Shown here in pieces: positions 36,014-45,018 of a stretch of DNA of 64,000 nucleotides. Under the pieces are notes generated by a model. The model was not told the origin of the DNA and did not search any database. It saw nothing but the letters and a program-made list of their open reading frames with translations. Source of the stretch: Cellulophaga baltica (GTDB lineage: Bacteria; Bacteroidota; Bacteroidia; Flavobacteriales; Flavobacteriaceae); contig NZ_FNBD01000012.1 of assembly GCF_900102165.1 (NCBI RefSeq), positions 56,226 through 120,225 on the forward strand. Reading direction: 5' to 3'. Numbering within the stretch: position 1 is the first letter of the stretch; each line of letters starts with the position of its first letter. Position numbers and translations under genes: made by a program.

Positions 36014-36838
36014 CTACACATAAAAGATTGATGCTTCTGCTCGGGCAAAAAAACGAATAGGAAGTGCGGTGGTACCTATGCCTTTAGAGACATACATTTT
36101 TGTAGTTGTTTTTTGATACCAACCCTTTACGTAATCTCCGCTACCGCCAGGAGTATAAAATGGAATACCAAAAAATGTTATTTGTCCTCCGTGGGTGTGG
36201 CCAGATAAGACAACTTTAATTTTTAAGTTCTCTTCACTATTCAGAGCATCAATAACATCTGTATATGCTGGGCAATGGTTGAGTACTATGGTGTCTAATT
36301 GTGTATCTATATGATGAATTGCCGTTTTAAAATTAGAAGATCCTCTTAGAAAATCGTCAATACCTATAATGTTTATGACTCTTTTGTCTTTTAAGAAAGC
36401 ATAGTTTTCATTGATTAGGACAATGCCGTTGTACTTTTTAAAAGTAGCTTTAAAAAGTGGCATGGCTACTTTAGCATCATATTCTTTATTTCCAAGGATT
36501 GCTATTTTAAATATTTCTGGATCAATAAGCTTAAGGAATTGTTCTAAAATATGATAGGTGTTTTTTCTAGAAATAGTATCGCCGGTAAACACTACAATAT
36601 CTGGTTTTTCGGTATTAATTTTCTCGGCTATGGTTTTATGAAAATACTTGATCTCTTTTAAATGTAAATCAGACAATTGGATTATCTTAATTTTATGCTT
36701 AGCGCCGTCACTTAAATCATGCGTGTTCCAATCTATAATATATTTTTCAATCCAAAAACTATCTAAATAAATAAAGCCAATAAGACCTAAAAATCCTAGA
36801 ATTAGATTTTTTATGAACACTCTTCTTTTGATATGCAT
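36014..36838 (-). CDS. Membrane-anchored metallophosphoesterase (YkuE/YaeI-like)
   Basis: 274 residues. N-terminal anchor at about 8-26 after a basic start (MHIKRRVF). Calcineurin-fold motifs: D57-L-H59, TGD at 85-87, GN at 116-117, HCPAY, and GHTHGGQ near 213-219. In the third motif the usual His of GNH(D/E) is Lys (GNKEY), so the second-shell proton donor is altered. Relatives act on lipid or nucleotide phosphates in the envelope; the substrate here is unknown. Confidence 0.88.
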   Translation of the reverse strand: MHIKRRVFIKNLILGFLGLIGFIYLDSFWIEKYIIDWNTHDLSDGAKHKIKIIQLSDLHLKEIKYFHKTIAEKINTEKPDIVVFTGDTISRKNTYHILEQFLKLIDPEIFKIAILGNKEYDAKVAMPLFKATFKKYNGIVLINENYAFLKDKRVINIIGIDDFLRGSSNFKTAIHHIDTQLDTIVLNHCPAYTDVIDALNSEENLKIKVVLSGHTHGGQITFFGIPFYTPGGSGDYVKGWYQKTTTKMYVSKGIGTTALPIRFFARAEASIFYV

Positions 36839-36923
36839 GGTTTGCTAGAAATAATACTACGCTGCAAAGAAACCCTATTCTATAAAAAGAAAATGCTCAT
36901 TTAATAAAGTTTTAGTATACTAT

Positions 36924-38621
36924 CTATTCCACCAATTCTAATAGTGCAATATCAAATTCGTTCTCTAGCTCTACCTTACCATTTTTTACAACAACAAAAG
37001 TGTCAGAATATGCTTCGTGTAATTTTGTAGCATCACCAAAAAACCCTTTTACGGGTAGGGATTTTTTCCCTTTAGGAAGGTTTAAGCCCACGACAACTTT
37101 ATCCTTATACTGGCTATTCGTATACGTTCTTTCAAAAACATATGGAGCCTTAGAAAGTACCTTATGGGTACCAGCACCAACAGCAGGGTGGTTTGCTCTA
37201 AATGTACCTAGTTTTTGCCAGTGAGCTAATATTTTTTTTGTTTCAGGAACGCTGTCAATTTCATTCCAATTCATGTAAGAACGTAATGTAGCATCACCTT
37301 GGGTGCCTTCTATGGTTAAGTTTCTAGAAGATTCATCACCATAGTACACTTGAGAAGCTCCTGGAGTAAGTAATAATACATTAGCTGCATGGTACGGGTC
37401 CTTGCGTTCTTTGTCAAAAGGACTACCATCATCATGTGAGGTTAAATAATTTACGACACTTTTTCCGTATAGTTTAGATTGTAGAAGTGTGTTGTATTTT
37501 TTGAAAATAGTCTCATAATCTTTCTTAGCATCGGTCTTAAGTTCAAAATTGATTAAACTTTTAAAACCGGCATTGTAATAATCTACTTTTTTGTCGCCAA
37601 AATCATATGCTCTGCCACTAGAAATGCCGTAGTTATATACTTCCCCAACCATATAAAAAGGATTGTCATCTAAAACAGCATCTGGGTTTTTTCTTTTCCA
37701 AGTATCAAAAGCAATAGAAGCTTGTTTGTAAAGTTCGCTCCAGGCACTTTCGTCTGCATGTTTTACAGTATCTACTCTAAAGCCATCAATACCAAAATCA
37801 TTTACATAATCTGTTAACCATTTTGTGATGTAAGCTTTTGAGCTTCTAGAACAACCAGAGCGTTTAAAAAATAAATCTAATTCATCTAACTCAGAGCTTA
37901 AACGGCCTTCTTCTTTCCATTTGGCAAGCAAATGATCAGGAAGAGCAACTTCTTCATCACTTTCTGTTTTAATATCTGGTAAGTTGTTAACTAAGGTGCA
38001 GGCGGTAGTTGTTTCGTAGTTTTCAAAAGTACAGGTAGGAGATGTACGTACCCATTCTTCTGGCCATACAGGGTCAATTTCTGTAACAGGTCCCGTATGG
38101 TTTAAAACTACATCCATCAAAACGCGAATTCCGTTTTTATGCGCAGTTTTTACCATTGTTTCTAAATCATCCCGGGTACCAAAATTTGGGTCTAGTGCCG
38201 TCCAATCTTTGGTCCAATACCCGTGGTAACCATAGCTATTTCCAGTGCCTTCATCTGTAGCGCCATGTATTTGTTCTACTACAGGAGTAAACCAAATGGC
38301 ATTGATTCCTAATTTCGTAAAGTACCCTTCTTCTATTTTTGCGGTAATTCCTTTTAAATCGCCTCCCATGAAACCTCTAAGAACTCCGGTTTCTTCTGTT
38401 CTTTCAAAATTGATATCATTAGTGGTATCTCCGTTGTTAAAACGATCGGTAAGTAAAAAATAAATATTAGCGCCCTCCCATACAAATGGTTTTTTCTTAG
38501 GGGTGACTATGCTATTTTCTACAGTGCTTGATTGTTCTGGTGAAGGAGTTTTTTTTTCTTCTTTGCAAGAGGTAAAAAGAGCAAATCCTAATAGCAATAG
38601 CAGGCCTTTATTCATCATCAT
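36924..38621 (-). CDS. GH13 alpha-amylase, lipoprotein (MalS-like)
   Basis: 565 residues with lipobox FTSC (lipid Cys19). (Beta/alpha)8 barrel motifs: DVVLNH (region I) at 170-175; GFRVDTVKH (region II) with nucleophile Asp284; GEVYN (region III) with acid/base Glu327; LTSHDD (region IV) with His396-Asp397. GYHGYWTKDWTALDPNFGT is typical of periplasmic MalS-type enzymes. Four Cys between 197 and 257 could form disulfides. It hydrolyses alpha-1,4-glucans at the cell surface or in the periplasm. No SusCD or MalR-like gene is adjacent. Confidence 0.93.
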   Translation of the reverse strand: MMMNKGLLLLLGFALFTSCKEEKKTPSPEQSSTVENSIVTPKKKPFVWEGANIYFLLTDRFNNGDTTNDINFERTEETGVLRGFMGGDLKGITAKIEEGYFTKLGINAIWFTPVVEQIHGATDEGTGNSYGYHGYWTKDWTALDPNFGTRDDLETMVKTAHKNGIRVLMDVVLNHTGPVTEIDPVWPEEWVRTSPTCTFENYETTTACTLVNNLPDIKTESDEEVALPDHLLAKWKEEGRLSSELDELDLFFKRSGCSRSSKAYITKWLTDYVNDFGIDGFRVDTVKHADESAWSELYKQASIAFDTWKRKNPDAVLDDNPFYMVGEVYNYGISSGRAYDFGDKKVDYYNAGFKSLINFELKTDAKKDYETIFKKYNTLLQSKLYGKSVVNYLTSHDDGSPFDKERKDPYHAANVLLLTPGASQVYYGDESSRNLTIEGTQGDATLRSYMNWNEIDSVPETKKILAHWQKLGTFRANHPAVGAGTHKVLSKAPYVFERTYTNSQYKDKVVVGLNLPKGKKSLPVKGFFGDATKLHEAYSDTFVVVKNGKVELENEFDIALLELVE

Positions 38622-38691
38622 TTATTTTTGATAAAGCTATAAAATGATAATGGAAATAGAAAATTTATTTAGAATACAAAGAGCTCAAAAA

Positions 38692-39477
38692 TTATTTCTT
38701 ACGATTTAAAACCTTGTAGTCTTCGTAGCATCCACTTATGGCATCTAAAATCTGTAAATCATTAGCTGTTGCTATGAAAGATTTTGAATAGTTACAATTG
38801 TTTAAAATGTCTTCAATGTCTACTTTTTCTATTTGTAGAAGTTCCATTAATGTTTCTCTATCAAACTTAGAAGCCAATAAATCTTTTATGGCATCATCTT
38901 CTTTAACTTTTCTAAGCTTTCTCATCTGATTCGGCTTTTTTCCAAATAAATTCCGAAGTAAATCTGCGGGATTGAGAATAGCTCCTAATACTTTAGTTAC
39001 AGCACTCGGATTCTTTTTTCCGGCTTCATAGCTCGTGTTAAGTCCAGAAATACTATATTGATAAGAGTCATTTAAAGGTAGGTTTTTTACATCAATTTCT
39101 AAGTAGCCTGTTAAATCATAAGAGGTAACAATAACTTCTTCTAAAGCGTATGCTAACTCTGTTAAGGTAATTTTGGTATCCTTAAATTTCAACATGTCAT
39201 TAGTGACGCGTACTTTTTGAGATTTAAAGCCTAAGTAACTAAAATATAAAGTATCATTAGCAGTAGCGCGAATGTTGAATTCCCCTTTTTCGCTAGTGAT
39301 GGTGCCTACGACTTGGTTTAAGTTTACCACGTGTACGCTTTCCATTAAAGAGCCATCTTGTGCATTTACCACAATAGCTTTTAAGAATTCATTTTTTTGA
39401 TTCTCATCCTCATCTTCTTGAGAAAAGCCAAGAGTTACAAAGGCAAATATAAATAGGTAAATAAGGTTGTTCTTCAT
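38692..39477 (-). CDS. Exported protein with CarboxypepD_reg-like domain
   Basis: 261 residues, signal peptide ending near 19 (LGFSQ). The carboxypeptidase-regulatory-like beta-sandwich is at about 34-120 (AQDGSLMESVHVVNLN, GTITSEKGEFNIRATANDTLYFSYLGFKSQ), as found in front of TonB receptors, but here without a plug or barrel. The C-terminal part is helical and unassigned (NPADLLRNLFGKKPNQMRKL). Such proteins are common in Bacteroidota envelopes with unknown roles. Confidence 0.85.
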   Translation of the reverse strand: MKNNLIYLFIFAFVTLGFSQEDEDENQKNEFLKAIVVNAQDGSLMESVHVVNLNQVVGTITSEKGEFNIRATANDTLYFSYLGFKSQKVRVTNDMLKFKDTKITLTELAYALEEVIVTSYDLTGYLEIDVKNLPLNDSYQYSISGLNTSYEAGKKNPSAVTKVLGAILNPADLLRNLFGKKPNQMRKLRKVKEDDAIKDLLASKFDRETLMELLQIEKVDIEDILNNCNYSKSFIATANDLQILDAISGCYEDYKVLNRKK

Positions 39478-39592
39478 CTGAAAAATAGGGTTTAAGGCGT
39501 CAGATGTAATTCACTTTAAAAACTGCAATATTACAGTGTCTATGATGTTTATTACGTTTGACAAAGAAAGGCCTAAAATACTAAACAAAACA

Positions 39593-39618
39593 AAAAAATA
39601 CGCCGAAGCGTATTTTTT
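39593..39618 (-). terminator. Terminator of the DEAD helicase
   Basis: Arms AAAAAATACGC / GCGTATTTTTT with loop CGAA. Confidence 0.85.
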
Positions 39619-39643
39619 AATATGAAATTAACTAAATTTTGGT

Positions 39644-41539
39644 CTAGAAAAAGCCGCTTCTGCGTTTGCTTTTACTACCGCTACTAGATTCTCTACTTCC
39701 ACTACGTGAACCAGATTTAGAGCCAGAACCAGAATCAGATCTTCTTCTAGATCCTCCGCCTTCAGAAGAACCTCCGTAACCACCATCTCTTGATGATGAA
39801 GATCTACGTTTTTTGAAGTCTCCTCCGCCGCCACCGCCACCGCGGTTACGATCTCTTCCTCCGCCACCGCCACTACGGTTACGATCTCTTCCTCCGCGAC
39901 CTCCGCCACCACCTGGGTTGCTAGAAATCTCAACGTTTACAAATCTACCATCAACCTTAAAGTCTTTGAAAGTCTCTAAAATTTTAGGAGTAATCGCTGC
40001 ATCAGTATTGAAGAAAGAAAAACTCTCTTTAACGTCTACTTTGAAAATATCATCTTGACCTACTTCTAAAGTATCTCTTAAGAAGTCTTTAAGTGACATC
40101 CAATCGTATTCGTCTTTTTCTCCAACATTGATAAAGTAACGAACAGAACCGCTAGTAGGTATTTCACCACTGCCAGTATTGCTACCTCTTTCTTCTCTAT
40201 CGCCTCGGTCAGAGTTTCCAGAATTTAAATCTCTGGTTTTGTTGTAGTAATTAAAGAAACGTGTGAACTCTACAGAAACTACTTTCTTAATAAGTTCTTC
40301 TCTATCGATATCTTTAAAGACATCGTTGATAGCAGGTAAGTAAGATTCAACCTCTTCGTTTACTTCAGTATCTTTTATTTTGTTTGCTAAGTGATATAAT
40401 TGGATCTCACAAATTTCCATTCCAGAAGGAATATTTTTTGTGATGAATTTTTGTCCAATTTTATTCTCAATTGCTTTTATTTTTCTAAGCTCGCTTCTGG
40501 TAATAATTACCATAGAGATACCAGATTTACCAGCTCTACCTGTTCTACCACTACGGTGTGTATAGGTTTCTATTTCATCTGGTAATTGATAGTTAATTAC
40601 GTGAGTAATGTCATCAACATCAATACCACGTGCAGCAACATCTGTTGCCACCAACATCTGTATTTGTTTTTTACGGAAAGAACTCATGACCAAATCTCTT
40701 TGGTTTTGACTTAAATCTCCGTGTAATGCACCAGCGTTGTAACCATCTTCAATAAGACTTTCTGCTACTTTTTGTGTATCTCTCTTAGTTCTACAGAAAA
40801 TTACAGAGAAAATATCAGGATTAGTATCTGCCAATCTTTTTAATGCAGGGTATCTATCACGACCACTTACTACATAATATTCATGTTGTACCGTTGATGC
40901 TCCTGAGTTTTTTGTTCCCACAGTAATTTCTTGTGGACTACGCATAAACTTCTTAGCAATAGTAGCTACTTCTCTTGGCATTGTTGCAGAGAATAACCAT
41001 GTGCTTTTTTCTTTTGGAGTATCAGAAAGAATTTCTTTGATATCTTCAAAGAATCCCATGTTAAGCATTTCATCAGCTTCATCTAAAATACAATAGTCAA
41101 TTTTAGAGATGTCTACTAATCCGCGGCTCATCATATCTTTCATACGACCAGGAGTCGCAACGATAATTTGTGCGCCACGCTTAATTTGTCTAGCTTGGTC
41201 TGTAATGCTAGCACCACCATAGATCGCTACAACATTAATGTTTTTTTCGTATTTAGAATACGCTTGCATTTCGTTTGTAATTTGCAAACAAAGCTCACGT
41301 GTTGGTGATAGTATTAAACCTTGAGTGGTTCTACTATCTGCATCTATTTTTTGAATTAATGGAAAACCAAATGCTGCTGTTTTTCCTGTACCTGTTTGGG
41401 CAAGAGCTACTAAGTCTGTATCGTCACCTAGTAAAATTGGAATTGCTTTTTCTTGTACGTCAGATGGGTTTTCAAAACCCATGTCTGTAATAGCGTCTAA
41501 AATAGACTTTTTAAGGCCTAACGCTTCAAATTTTGTCAT
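39644..41539 (-). CDS. DEAD-box RNA helicase (DeaD/CsdA-like) with RGG-rich tail
   Basis: 631 residues. Q-motif and motif I AQTGTGKTAAFGFP, Ia PTRELCLQ, Ib TPGRM, II LDEADEM, III SATMP, V ATDVAARGIDV, VI HRSGRTGRAG. After the two RecA lobes (to about 370) there is a DbpA-type RNA-binding domain (about 470-560: RYFINVGEKDEYDW, DVKESFSFFN, GRFVNVEIS). The last 90 residues are Gly/Arg/Ser-rich with repeated GRDRNR units. It unwinds structured RNA and probably assists ribosome assembly or cold adaptation. A leader of about 100 nt precedes it. Confidence 0.95.
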   Translation of the reverse strand: MTKFEALGLKKSILDAITDMGFENPSDVQEKAIPILLGDDTDLVALAQTGTGKTAAFGFPLIQKIDADSRTTQGLILSPTRELCLQITNEMQAYSKYEKNINVVAIYGGASITDQARQIKRGAQIIVATPGRMKDMMSRGLVDISKIDYCILDEADEMLNMGFFEDIKEILSDTPKEKSTWLFSATMPREVATIAKKFMRSPQEITVGTKNSGASTVQHEYYVVSGRDRYPALKRLADTNPDIFSVIFCRTKRDTQKVAESLIEDGYNAGALHGDLSQNQRDLVMSSFRKKQIQMLVATDVAARGIDVDDITHVINYQLPDEIETYTHRSGRTGRAGKSGISMVIITRSELRKIKAIENKIGQKFITKNIPSGMEICEIQLYHLANKIKDTEVNEEVESYLPAINDVFKDIDREELIKKVVSVEFTRFFNYYNKTRDLNSGNSDRGDREERGSNTGSGEIPTSGSVRYFINVGEKDEYDWMSLKDFLRDTLEVGQDDIFKVDVKESFSFFNTDAAITPKILETFKDFKVDGRFVNVEISSNPGGGGGRGGRDRNRSGGGGGRDRNRGGGGGGGDFKKRRSSSSRDGGYGGSSEGGGSRRRSDSGSGSKSGSRSGSRESSSGSKSKRRSGFF

Positions 41540-41649
41540 AATATGTAAATGTTAATCGCAAATATGTCTGTTGCATAGAGCGATTACATTTTATAACCTA
41601 TTTAGACTCAGCGCAACACATGCTATACCAGCGGCATTATTTAAAGCTG

Positions 41650-41657
41650 CAAAGGTA
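41650..41657 (-). promoter_or_regulatory. -7 promoter element of the DEAD helicase
   Basis: TACCTTTG on the minus strand (CAAAGGTA as written), with TTTA 19 nt upstream as a weak -33. Predicts a 5' leader of about 100 nt, long enough for temperature or RNA-structure control. Confidence 0.5.
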
Positions 41658-41746
41658 CTGTTAATTCATTAGATAATAAATTAAATTTTTAATTCAATAT
41701 TTTTGCATGTAACATATTGAATTCATGGTTGTTACGGATTTGTAAA

Positions 41747-42331
41747 TTATCTACTCTCTAGTTTGCTTAAATAATCTAGTAACTTTTTTATGGCTTTTCC
41801 GCGATGGCTGATGGTATTTTTGATCCCTACAGGAATTTCGGCAAAAGTTTTGTTATAACCCTCAGGTTTAAATATAGGATCATAGCCAAATCCTTTAACG
41901 CCACTTTTTGTTAGCGTAATCTCACCGGTTGCTGCACCGCTAAAAAGTATTTGTTCTCCGTTCAGGTTTAAGGCAATTACGGTTTCAAATTTAGCTTTTC
42001 TATTCTCTTTAAGAGCTAAGGCAGCCAGTAGTTTATCCATGTTATCCGTAGCGTCTTTCTGTTCTCCTGCATAGCGTGCAGATAAAACTCCGGGAGCTCC
42101 ATTTAGACTTTCAACAAGTAAACCAGTGTCATCTGCAAAACAAGGAAGCTTATAGTTTTTAGTTACAAAATCTGCTTTTAGTTTTGCATTCCCCGCTAAG
42201 GTGTCTGCCGTTTCTGGTATTTCATCAAAGCAGCCAATACTTTCTAACGAAAGTATTTTTATATGTTTAGGAACTAATAACTGAACCTCATATACCTTAT
42301 TTTTGTTGTGCGTTGCAAAAACAATTTCCAT
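41747..42331 (-). CDS. rdgB: XTP/dITP pyrophosphatase (non-canonical purine NTPase)
   Basis: 194 residues. Ham1/RdgB family: FATHNKNKVYEVQLL at the N-terminus, ETADTLAGNAKLKADFV, CFADDTGLLVESLNGAPGVLSARYAG (catalytic Asp and substrate loop), GVKGFGYDPIFKPEGYNKTFAE and SHRGKAIKKL at the C-terminus. It hydrolyses dITP and XTP to monophosphates to keep deaminated purines out of DNA. Confidence 0.96.
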   Translation of the reverse strand: MEIVFATHNKNKVYEVQLLVPKHIKILSLESIGCFDEIPETADTLAGNAKLKADFVTKNYKLPCFADDTGLLVESLNGAPGVLSARYAGEQKDATDNMDKLLAALALKENRKAKFETVIALNLNGEQILFSGAATGEITLTKSGVKGFGYDPIFKPEGYNKTFAEIPVGIKNTISHRGKAIKKLLDYLSKLESR

Positions 42332-42388
42332 TGTAGTATCGTATCATTTAATTCAAAAATAGTATTTTAATCGCTTAATTTTTTTCAA

Positions 42389-42841
42389 ATGCATTTAAAA
42401 TTACCACCAGCAGTTGTTTGGGTATTGGCGGCAGTATTTATGTTAGGGCTAGACCGGTTTTTACCGTTTGGAGAATTTGACTTTACAGGTCGGATTTATT
42501 TTATCTATCTGTTTTTAATTTTAGGAGGGGCTATAGGGTTGGTTGCTGTTATTCAGTTTGTTAGAAAACAGACCACTGTTGACCCTACAAAACCCGAAAC
42601 GGTTTCTAAGTTGGTCATAAATGGATTGTATCGCTTTACGCGTAATCCTATGTATTTGGGGTTGTTATTGGTGCTTTTGGCTTGGGGGGTATATTTAGGG
42701 AATGCTTTTAATACTTTAATCGCGGCTGGTTTTGTGTCGTATATGAATAAGTTTCAAATACAGCCAGAAGAAGAAGCGCTTGCTAAAACTTTTGGATCAG
42801 AATATGCTGCGTATTTAAAAGATGTTAGGAGATGGTTTTAG
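42389..42841 (+). CDS. Isoprenylcysteine methyltransferase-like membrane protein
   Basis: 150 residues with four or so membrane helices. The ICMT/PEMT signature GLYRFTRNPMYLGLLLVLLAWGVYLGN is at about 71-97 and FQIQPEEEALAKTFGSEYAAYLKDVRRW at the C-terminus, which binds SAM in this family. Bacterial members methylate lipids or unknown small molecules. Not clearly in an operon: a palindromic region separates it from satD. Confidence 0.85.
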   Translation: MHLKLPPAVVWVLAAVFMLGLDRFLPFGEFDFTGRIYFIYLFLILGGAIGLVAVIQFVRKQTTVDPTKPETVSKLVINGLYRFTRNPMYLGLLLVLLAWGVYLGNAFNTLIAAGFVSYMNKFQIQPEEEALAKTFGSEYAAYLKDVRRWF

Positions 42842-42917
42842 TATAAGCTATTTAGCTTATAATTATAATTATTACGTATTTTGCTTATATTTTAGTATAT
42901 TAGCCTTTTAACTTATA
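42842..42917. promoter_or_regulatory. CTTATA repeat array upstream of satD
   Basis: CTTATA occurs at 42856, 42884 and 42912, spaced by exactly 28 nt each time. An inverted copy TATAAG at 42842 makes a 9-bp palindrome TATAAGCTA-TT-TAGCTTATA at 42842-42861. The last copy is 6 nt before the satD start. A candidate binding array, possibly for SatD's own C-terminal HTH. Confidence 0.4.
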
Positions 42918-42922
42918 TATTT

Positions 42923-43528
42923 ATGATAGCAGTACTAACAGGAGATATCGTTAATTCGGAACGATATAAGGCTTCGGAGTGGATGGGTGTTTTGAAAAAA
43001 CAACTGTCAGAAATAGGCGAGGCGCCTAAAGATTGGGATATTTTTAGAGGAGATGAATTTCAGTTAAAGGTTCCGGTGGTAGAGGCTTTACGAGTAGCTA
43101 TCCTTTTAAAGGCTAAAATCAAAATGATAAAAGGCTTAGATGTTCGGATGGGTATTGGCTTGGGAGAGGAAACCTTTGTTGGTTCTAAAATAAGTGAATC
43201 TAATGGCAGTGCGTATCATTTTTCAGGGAGAATTTTTGAAACATTAAAAGAGCAGAAATTAAAATTAGCTTTAGCTACAGAAGATAAAAAATTAGAGAAC
43301 ATCTTAAATTTAATACTTAAATTGGCATTAGATTTTATGGATGACTGGAGTGTTGTTTCTGCAGAAATTATTGCAATTTCTTTAGAGAACCCAGAATTAC
43401 AGCAACAAGAAATTGCGGATCAATTAGGGGTAAAACAGTCTGCCGTAAGTCAAAGACAAAAACGAGCGAGGTTAGACCTTGTTTTAGAACTATTATCCTT
43501 TTACAGGGATGCAATTAAACAAGAATAG
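42923..43528 (+). CDS. SatD-family protein with C-terminal helix-turn-helix
   Basis: 201 residues. The SatD-like core starts MIAVLTGDIVNSERYKA (the TGDIVxS motif of the family) with FRGDEFQLKV and VRMGIGLGEETFVG, resembling a nucleotide-cyclase-like fold. The C-terminal HTH is IADQLGVKQSAVSQRQKRARLD near 163-184. First gene of an operon with a DUF3307 membrane protein (1-nt gap) and an alpha/beta hydrolase. SatD was named from acid tolerance in Streptococcus, but its biochemical role is unknown. Confidence 0.82.
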   Translation: MIAVLTGDIVNSERYKASEWMGVLKKQLSEIGEAPKDWDIFRGDEFQLKVPVVEALRVAILLKAKIKMIKGLDVRMGIGLGEETFVGSKISESNGSAYHFSGRIFETLKEQKLKLALATEDKKLENILNLILKLALDFMDDWSVVSAEIIAISLENPELQQQEIADQLGVKQSAVSQRQKRARLDLVLELLSFYRDAIKQE

Positions 43529-43529
43529 T

Positions 43530-44228
43530 ATGATGTTATTTACCAAGCTCTTTTTAGCGCATTTGCTAGGAGATTTTATTTTTCAGTCCTCTAAATGGGT
43601 AAAAGATAAAGAGGAAAAAAAAGTAAAATCCAAATACATCTATTACCATACTTTAATTCATTTTGCATTAACGCTTTTAATTTTATGGGATTTAAAGTAC
43701 TGGAAAATTGCGGTAATTATTGCAGTTAGTCACTATTTGATAGATCTTCTGAAACTTTATGTAACCCCTAGTTTTACAAACAAAAACCTTCCTTTTTTGA
43801 TAGATCAAGTGCTGCATGTGGCGGTATTATATGCTTGTGCATATTATGGAGATTTTTATGCACATACATTAGCACTCCTACAAGGAATAGATGTGCGTTT
43901 AGTGACGGCATTAGTTTTTGTTAGTTTTCCAACGGCCATACTAATTAGTAAAGTCTTGCAAGGAATGTCAAAATATATAGAAGATGATCATGAGTCATTA
44001 CCTAATGCGGGAATGTACATTGGTATTATTGAACGTTTATTTGTAGTGGCGTTTATCATATTAGGGCGTTGGGAAGTCATTGGTTTTTTAATCGCTGCAA
44101 AATCTGTTTTTAGATTTAATGATTTAAAGGATAGTAATAATCGAGAGCTAACAGAGTACATCTTAATAGGAACATTATTGAGTTTTGGAATAGCGATTCT
44201 AACAGGGGTAATATATACTAGTATTTAA
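43530..44228 (+). CDS. DUF3307 membrane protein
   Basis: About 232 residues from the ATG at 43530 (a second ATG follows at 43533). An upstream in-frame ATG at 43509 lies within satD. Six or so membrane helices. The family motif is LFLAHLLGDFIFQSSKWVKDKEEKK then YIYYHTLIHFALTLLILW, with HYLIDLLKLY further on; conserved His/Asp in membrane segments hint at a metal or enzymatic site. The 1-bp gap after satD suggests obligate co-expression. Function unknown. Confidence 0.85.
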   Translation: MMLFTKLFLAHLLGDFIFQSSKWVKDKEEKKVKSKYIYYHTLIHFALTLLILWDLKYWKIAVIIAVSHYLIDLLKLYVTPSFTNKNLPFLIDQVLHVAVLYACAYYGDFYAHTLALLQGIDVRLVTALVFVSFPTAILISKVLQGMSKYIEDDHESLPNAGMYIGIIERLFVVAFIILGRWEVIGFLIAAKSVFRFNDLKDSNNRELTEYILIGTLLSFGIAILTGVIYTSI

Positions 44229-44232
44229 AGCG

Positions 44233-45018
44233 ATGAGATGTATTCTGATTTTATTTTTCATGCAAATTTCATTTGGAGTGGAGGCTCAAAAAGAATTCTT
44301 TACTTCTTTTGATGGAATCGAAATTACCTACACAGATGAAGGTAAAGGTAAGGCAGTAGTATTGGTACACGGTTTTATTAATGACGGAAGTTCTTGGAAT
44401 GCTACCGTATTAAAAAAAGAACTTTTACAAAAAGGCTATAGGGTTATTGTTCCTGATTTAAGAGGAAACGGATCTTCTGGTAAACCTCAAGAGGAAAAAT
44501 TTTATACAGATGACGCAGAAGTTAGAGACTTACAGGGGTTAGCATCTTATTTAAAGCTTAAGAAATTTATAGTGGTAGGCTATTCCAGAGGTAGTATTAT
44601 TACCGCGAAATGGCTAACATTAGATAGGAGAATTAAAAAATCGGTGTTAGGAGGTATGGGTTTAGATTTTACAAATCCTGAGTGGAATCGGCGCATCCTA
44701 TTTGCTAATGCATTTGCTGAAGGGGCAGAGCTCACAGAAGAAACAAAAGGAGCTGTAGCCTATGCAATATCGGTTCAAGCAGATTTGAAAGCATTGCATT
44801 ATTTACAGAAACATCAACCGGTAACTAGTGTTTTTGAGCTGGGGCAAATAAAATCTAAAGTCTTGATTGTTGCGGGAGATGAGGATTTAGAAAATGGAAA
44901 CCCAGAGGCATTGCATAGCGCAATTCCTAAGAGTGAGTTTGTATTACTAAAAGGGAATCATAATGATGTTTACAAAACGGATTCTTTTTCTAAGGCCATA
45001 ATTTCATTTTTAAAATAA
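44233..45018 (+). CDS. Exported alpha/beta hydrolase
   Basis: 261 residues with a signal peptide ending near residue 19 (GVEAQ). The oxyanion loop VLVHGFINDGSSW is at 44-56, the nucleophile Ser118 lies in GYSRGS, the acid is probably Asp216 or Asp218 (AGDEDLENG), and the catalytic His is His243 (GNHND). Substrate unknown. It begins 4 bp after the DUF3307 stop and closes the satD operon. Confidence 0.9.
   Translation: MRCILILFFMQISFGVEAQKEFFTSFDGIEITYTDEGKGKAVVLVHGFINDGSSWNATVLKKELLQKGYRVIVPDLRGNGSSGKPQEEKFYTDDAEVRDLQGLASYLKLKKFIVVGYSRGSIITAKWLTLDRRIKKSVLGGMGLDFTNPEWNRRILFANAFAEGAELTEETKGAVAYAISVQADLKALHYLQKHQPVTSVFELGQIKSKVLIVAGDEDLENGNPEALHSAIPKSEFVLLKGNHNDVYKTDSFSKAIISFLK

Noticed and set aside
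39820..39925. Tandem repeats that might suggest a minisatellite or CRISPR-like array
   Set aside because: The units are codon repeats encoding GRDRNR/Gly runs within the helicase, with no spacers.
39628..39933. 101-codon open frame on the minus strand rich in Val/Ala/Glu
   Set aside because: It is an alternative frame of the Gly/Arg-rich repeat tail of the DEAD helicase; low-complexity repeats keep all frames open.
39813..40058. Pro-rich frame on the plus strand opposite the helicase tail
   Set aside because: Antisense shadow of the Gly-rich codons (GGN read as NCC).
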